18,009 nt of DNA from Candidatus Cloacimonadota bacterium (GTDB taxonomy: Bacteria; Cloacimonadota; Cloacimonadia; Cloacimonadales; Cloacimonadaceae). A program made the position numbers and the translations under genes. The stretch spans positions 1 through 18,009 of the forward strand of contig JALNYD010000027.1 in the NCBI GenBank assembly GCA_023230025.1, read 5' to 3'. The notes below the pieces were generated by a model. That model was not told where the DNA came from. It saw nothing but the letters and a program-made list of their open reading frames with translations, and ran no database searches. Below, in pieces: positions 15,201 to 18,009 of this stretch; within the stretch, counting starts at the first letter, position 1, and every line of letters begins with the position of its first letter.

Positions 15201-16562
15201 TGGGTCGACCTGCCAGATTCTGTGTGGTTCTTTTATGACGAAACTGAACGCATTGTAGTTCATGATATCAGTTTTTTAGGTGCCAGCAGTTACCGATTCC
15301 GGTTCTCGGTGATTTCCAATTTCTGGTGGAGTACGGAGGCCCTTTCTTCAGTAATGCTGGATGATATTAGATGTACAGGTTGCTTGGGGTCTGTTTTCCT
15401 TGAGACTGACCGAACCGATGCATATCTCAGCAGCGATTCAAGCAGCAGTGTTCAGATTCAGTTAACTACCTGGAACGATTGGACTGCCATTTGCTCTGAG
15501 CCATGGTTACATATATCATCAACATCAGGCAATTCAAGTACTTCTCTAAGCATCTTCGCAGATCAGAATCCTGGCTTATCATCCCGAAGTGCTACTATCA
15601 CTTTCAGCAATGGCATTACTCCAGATCGTATCTGTAATGTTGTGCAAAGTGGTTTAAGGGGGAATGCACTATCTTTTGACGGAGTTGATGATTACGTTGT
15701 AACCCAACAATCCGTGGTTAGCATAAACGATGCTTTCTCGATTAGCACTTGGGTGAAATGGCAGCCATCTTCACCCAATGAGATTGACTTTATCTGTGCC
15801 AATTTGTATGAACAGATGGAAATCCATACCGGAGCAACAAACAACAACCTACGATTCATACCGACTACCGGAGTTTACCTGGATGCGGGACCGGTTCTTG
15901 CCACAGATACTTGGACTCATATTGCGTGTTCCTATAGTATAAATCCGGCTGAGGCACATATCTGGGTAAACGGAGTTGAGCAGACTATCGTCAACAATGG
16001 CCCAAATCCGATTGGAACCGCTTTTTCACAAACCCCTGGTTCATTGTATCTAGGTCGCAGGGCAAGCAATATGTTCTATTTCAATGGCAACATGGATGAC
16101 TTCTCTCTATGGAATATAGCACTTACTTCATCCCAGGTTAATTCGTTATTACATGCTCCCCCTGATTTGGTTAATAGTGGATTGCTTCTGTACTATAATT
16201 TTAATCATGGAGTACCGAACGCTGATAACCCAAGTGTTTCACAGTTGGTGGATTACAAGAGTGGAATGGACGGCACCTTGCACAATTTCACACTCTCCGG
16301 GGAAACGTCAAACTGGGTGAATAGCGGGGCCATGGTGCCTGCGTTGCTGTCAGCTCCTGTACTAAGCTTTTCTCCAAACGCGATTCTGAATTGGGACACA
16401 GTTCCGGGAGCTGATTGCTACAAAATCTACCGGGCCAGCACGAGTGACGGCACTTATGAGCATATTGCCACCACCTACGAAAACTCCTGGCAGGTTGACT
16501 CCTCGCTTTTGGATAGAGCTTTCTTCAAGATTATCGCAGTATCGGAGCCAGCGCGCAAGTGA
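12234..16562 (+). CDS. Large exported mosaic surface protein (choice-of-anchor D, BACON, LamG, Fn3-like modules)
   Basis: Predicted secreted or cell-surface protein of 1442 residues. The signal peptide covers about 1-20 (hydrophobic core 5-17). Modules, by eye: an N-terminal beta module (about 24-200); an Fn3/Ig-like module (210-298, ending TYYWQIVPYNSFGD); a cleaved-adhesin/jelly-roll-like region (303-485); a choice-of-anchor D/ASPM-SPD-2-Hydin-like module (491-595, with VLPVQFNPSSEGAKSAILRI); a second copy of the N-terminal type (603-777); a second anchor-D-like module (783-885, with FLLRFSPLSPGEKNAYL); a second adhesin-like region (892-1047, beginning FYENFEGTLFPPEGW); a BACON-like module (1054-1140, with EPWLHISSTSGNSS and a final VVQSG); a LamG domain (1145-1305, with SISTWVKW and MDDFSLWNIALT); and a C-terminal Fn3-like part (1370-1442). 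Roles in polysaccharide or surface binding are inferred from LamG and BACON. No catalytic motif and no obvious C-terminal sorting domain are seen. It stands alone on the plus strand. Confidence 0.9.
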   Translation: MKITIWVVVFLLITTMLCAVNVVIGGSGICNGPDESPCPYGNFYRNERVQCIIEAAEIHAAGGGAGPINSVSLNVFQLNDVGPLSNYRVKIGTTDQAVYSNNDFIQDLTEVWWAASFQPSLGENVHYFNQPFVWDGVSNIVLDMGYSLTSYYAPETANPGVEWGSTGALRTAYIMSDATDAGETLIAYQRSVYRSKITFNMGAQNPTVPNSVIPSFPGNGATHIPVPSTISWISGGGNPEGYKLYLGTVDPPPFIADVEQDSTYTDTLAYDTTYYWQIVPYNSFGDAVDCPVWSFSTRTDPVISSFPWQNDFGSGTSISFPLPDWSFYYGVLSDSTSLGNPGTGYWYLGNWLNQGPTNRAPTLPIQTTNTGWMITPWLNLPTANYDLSFDLAMVARFTSQPPQTTGWDDVFAVLVSNDETWNTSRILRKWDNTGSEYVLNSLGNQGINITIPIDSQGMTRIAFYGGSQFSNASNQIFVDNIEVRLNPGLPILTVNPGSMDFDIGMQHNFSQIIELSVSNSGQDTLRVDLDDITIIGENPECFSIISSGLPFVLTSGQTAVLPVQFNPSSEGAKSAILRIVNNQCRQNYDIPLNGYALSNPSVAVGIGSETSNYLPIEANRGFSYSQSIILQSEINVPFRQIKQLWFYWNSMYEGFSSNEWCIYMGHTAKTVFENGDDWVQSDGLIKVFDGRVDLPAEPGWICVPLDTPFIYDNISNLVIATEENESLYSGFTSGFRGTSVGSSRSMAYGASDFNPGPDDLYTGVLYNFIPNTILCFEDASTTPILQVSETEIDFYSQESGIADGPLKIVHIRNVGGGTLIFDSNQMTIQGPEADHFVLYGDGSCQLQTGQRASFLLRFSPLSPGEKNAYLLIPGNAIPDTLRLTGMSYPAGSFYENFEGTLFPPEGWERSDLQWTQFESCQYPELIPAGTYCALSSMNRDHPVSHLITPAINLETGAKTLSYLARGFNNNHCYGASTLKLSYMSINDSEWVDLPDSVWFFYDETERIVVHDISFLGASSYRFRFSVISNFWWSTEALSSVMLDDIRCTGCLGSVFLETDRTDAYLSSDSSSSVQIQLTTWNDWTAICSEPWLHISSTSGNSSTSLSIFADQNPGLSSRSATITFSNGITPDRICNVVQSGLRGNALSFDGVDDYVVTQQSVVSINDAFSISTWVKWQPSSPNEIDFICANLYEQMEIHTGATNNNLRFIPTTGVYLDAGPVLATDTWTHIACSYSINPAEAHIWVNGVEQTIVNNGPNPIGTAFSQTPGSLYLGRRASNMFYFNGNMDDFSLWNIALTSSQVNSLLHAPPDLVNSGLLLYYNFNHGVPNADNPSVSQLVDYKSGMDGTLHNFTLSGETSNWVNSGAMVPALLSAPVLSFSPNAILNWDTVPGADCYKIYRASTSDGTYEHIATTYENSWQVDSSLLDRAFFKIIAVSEPARK

Positions 16563-16610
16563 TCTTGGGATGTCCTGCCCTTTGCCCTCTTGAAAGCCAC
16601 TCGCCTAATA

Positions 16611-16649
16611 CTTGAACACCACCTGAGCTCGGTTCAGGTGGTGTTCAAG
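16611..16649 (+). terminator. Perfect 16-bp hairpin after the surface-protein gene
   Basis: CTTGAACACCACCTGA at 16611-16626 and its exact reverse complement at 16634-16649 flank a 7-nt loop. It begins 48 nt after the stop codon, the expected place for transcription termination or mRNA 3' protection. No T-run follows on the plus strand, nor on the minus strand side, so intrinsic termination is doubtful and the structure may instead block exonucleases or act bidirectionally. Confidence 0.55.
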
Positions 16650-16720
16650 TGGATTTCAAGATGTGCTCAGGCTACAAGGGGGGGTAGCATGCGAAAAGAG
16701 TATCGATTTATCGGATTGAG

Positions 16721-16858
16721 CTATGGTTGGGGATGATCCTTCATCATGGCTTCGAGGGCAAGGTTAATCTCATATAATGCAGTAGGATTTTCTCGGTCTC
16801 CATTTTGGGACTGATTTCTAGCTTCTCTAGCGGGGATATTTGTTACCCCCAAACACAT
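16721..16858 (-). CDS. Small unrecognised ORF in frame with the transposase stop codon
   Basis: A 45-codon frame from ATG 16858 to TAG 16721, not assigned to any family. Its C-terminal half (NPTALYEINLALEAMMKDHP) reads like a genuine amphipathic helix rather than random translation. It lies in the same frame as the upstream transposase: after that TGA three sense codons follow, then this ATG. No Shine-Dalgarno is visible. It may be the tail of a host gene cut by the insertion, a small accessory ORF of the element, or chance. Confidence 0.3.
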   Translation of the reverse strand: MCLGVTNIPAREARNQSQNGDRENPTALYEINLALEAMMKDHPQP

Positions 16859-16867
16859 TGATTCAGT

Positions 16868-17902
16868 TCATGCAACCTCCTCATTCTCAACTGCATTGCA
16901 GTAGAAAGTTAGCCTCAGATCTTTCAGTCTATCAAGGGCTTCTGCGAACTTCGTTTGCCTCTTAGGGTTGGACAACCCCAACCTCAGGACGTCATCCCTT
17001 CCATCCTTTCCCATCAGGGCAGGAATAACCAGGTATTCCATCCTTATGGTGCGTAGTTTCCTATCTTTATCACTGGTGTGGAGCACCTGTTTTATGAGTA
17101 CTGTCACAAGGTTGTGTAGGATCAAACAGATCGTCATTAAAACCGCTTCCGTAGCCCAGAAACTCTTCATGTTATAGGCCGAGAGTCCAAAGCCATCCTT
17201 CAGGTTTTCAATGATGTTCTCTACGTTGGCGCGGGGACGATAATGGCACCATATTTCGTAAGGGCTGGCCGCATTGTTGTTTGTGATATACAGCGAGTGG
17301 TGATACTCTTTGCCATAGTCCTCGTCCTGGAAGAGGCTCAGTTGCTTGCCGGTAGCTTTCGGACGCCTTTGGATCTCCTGACGGACAACGATATAGCGTC
17401 GCTCTCCTCCCCAGCTTTCGTTCAGGTGTGCGTATTTGAATTCGCCGACTTCGATACCATTGTCAATCCGCGTCCATTCAGTCTGATGGTATATAAGCTT
17501 CTGGAAAAATTGATGTATGGGAGCAGATATCACATACTCCATATTGTCTTCTTCGAGCTTCAGGATGAAATTGCGGTCATAGTATCCGCTATCTGCTAAT
17601 ACCCGTTCTATCTTGATGTTTCCAATGAATCCCTTTGTCTGGCTGTAGAAATCAACAATCCCATTGGCAGAACGTGTATTGCCTGATCTATTCCAAAAGT
17701 TGACTGTGTAACCGCTTCCCAGAAAAGCCAGCTGTGGGTGGTTTGATGGCCTGCCCCGCTTGGCGGGATTGTAGCCTTTCTTTGCTCCTTCCTGAGTGCC
17801 ATAGCGGGTGATGACCGTGGAATCAAAACGCAGAGTGTCCTTCTCAATGCCCGCGTCATCCAGCAGTGGACGCAAGAAATGCTGGCTGATGTTTTGCAGC
17901 AC
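16868..17902 (-). pseudogene. IS1380-type transposase lacking its N-terminus
   Basis: DDE transposase remnant of 344 codons; full IS1380-family proteins are roughly 430-480 residues, so about 100 N-terminal residues (the DNA-binding part) are missing. Retained features are RFDSTVITRYG with the first catalytic Asp at D27, the family-typical GYNPAKRGRPSNHP at 43-56, VLADSGYYDRNF with the second Asp at D104, and YRPRANVENIIENLK, which fits the Y-R-E-K signature spacing (Y221, R224, E228 catalytic, K235). The catalytic core thus looks intact. The apparent start GTG at 17902 has an in-frame TGA four codons upstream and no proper ribosome binding site. Upstream DNA instead encodes the start of a different transposase. 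Likely inactive; calls within the core are confident. Confidence 0.85.
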
Positions 17903-17993
17903 GATTGGCAGTCATTACACCTGATTCAATCTCAGATACGACCATCCTCTTAAACTCTTCACTGTATCTAACTTGTGAGTCTTTTGCCTTCAT
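17856..17993 (-). pseudogene. 5' fragment of an IS3-type orfA (HTH_Tnp_1 helix-turn-helix)
   Basis: ATG at 17993 is preceded by AAGGAG with a 7-nt spacer (18006-18001), a proper start. The first 34 or so residues (RYSEEFKRMVVSEIESG, then TANRAAK) match the N-terminal helix-turn-helix of IS3-family OrfA proteins. The frame then enters the IS1380 sequence out of phase and stops at 17856 after 45 codons. OrfA proteins are normally around 90-120 residues, so this is a truncated remnant whose downstream part has been replaced. The rest of any IS3 element would lie outside the window or is lost. Confidence 0.7.
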
Positions 17994-18009
17994 TTCTATT
18001 CTCCTTACT

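Larger units (their letters stand above)
16563..16867. other. Intergenic gap between the surface protein and transposase remnant
   Basis: About 300 nt holding a strong hairpin (16611-16649), a G-run at 16678-16684, and a 45-codon minus-strand frame (16721-16858). I could not recognise a terminal inverted repeat for the transposase here, although GGGGG and TCCCC near 16833-16850 form a short palindrome. Nothing else is evident. Confidence 0.5.

Noticed and set aside
17856..17993. Programmed frameshift joining the orfA-like start to the transposase
   Set aside because: The shift needed is +1 (or -2), unlike the -1 slippage of IS3 elements, and the two parts belong to different transposase families.

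Overview
The window looks like chromosomal DNA from a Gram-negative-type (diderm) bacterium. BamD-like and CpoB/YbgF-like lipoproteins imply an outer membrane. A very large secreted mosaic protein built of choice-of-anchor, BACON, LamG and Fn3-type modules resembles the surface proteins of Bacteroidota and Candidatus Cloacimonadota. I lean towards the Cloacimonadota, but no marker gene here proves it. Base composition is moderate, with AT-rich intergenic DNA between about 11.5 and 12.2 kb.

Layout. (a) 1-8336, minus strand: nine closely packed genes, read right to left. They are a HEAT-like protein of unknown function, greA, an M18 aminopeptidase, a cpoB/ybgF-like TPR lipoprotein, an unknown exported protein, bamD, nadD, trhA (hemolysin III family), and a CHASE4 sensor histidine kinase cut by the left edge. 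Gaps are at most 36 nt and nadD/trhA overlap by 4 nt, so this is probably one transcription unit. (b) 8337-8566: a short intergenic stretch with a possible promoter for that unit and a striking 56-nt imperfect palindrome. (c) 8567-11466, minus strand: an iron-uptake operon, fur-feoB-feoA, whose genes overlap end to start, with a good Fur-box-like palindrome just ahead of fur. (d) 11467-12233: about 770 nt without a convincing gene, holding a family of short direct and inverted repeats and a GC-rich hairpin. (e) 12234-16562, plus strand: a 1442-residue exported mosaic protein with two internally duplicated module types, followed by a 16-bp perfect hairpin. (f) 16563-18009: mobile-element debris. 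An IS1380-type transposase lacks its N-terminus and is joined out of frame to the first 34 or so codons of an IS3-type orfA with its own ribosome binding site.

How the genes fit together. The left block mixes envelope assembly (BamD, CpoB-like, the exported unknown), NAD synthesis, peptide turnover and transcript elongation, a housekeeping mixture. The Feo block is a self-contained ferrous-iron uptake module carrying its own repressor. The right part is an accessory region with a surface protein, short repeats and broken insertion sequences.

I do not see a clear new defence or biosynthetic system. The points most worth a second look are the repeat cluster at 11600-11921, the chimeric insertion-sequence junction near 17.9 kb, the FeoB with an altered G4 motif, the 56-nt palindrome, and the duplicated modules of the large secreted protein.
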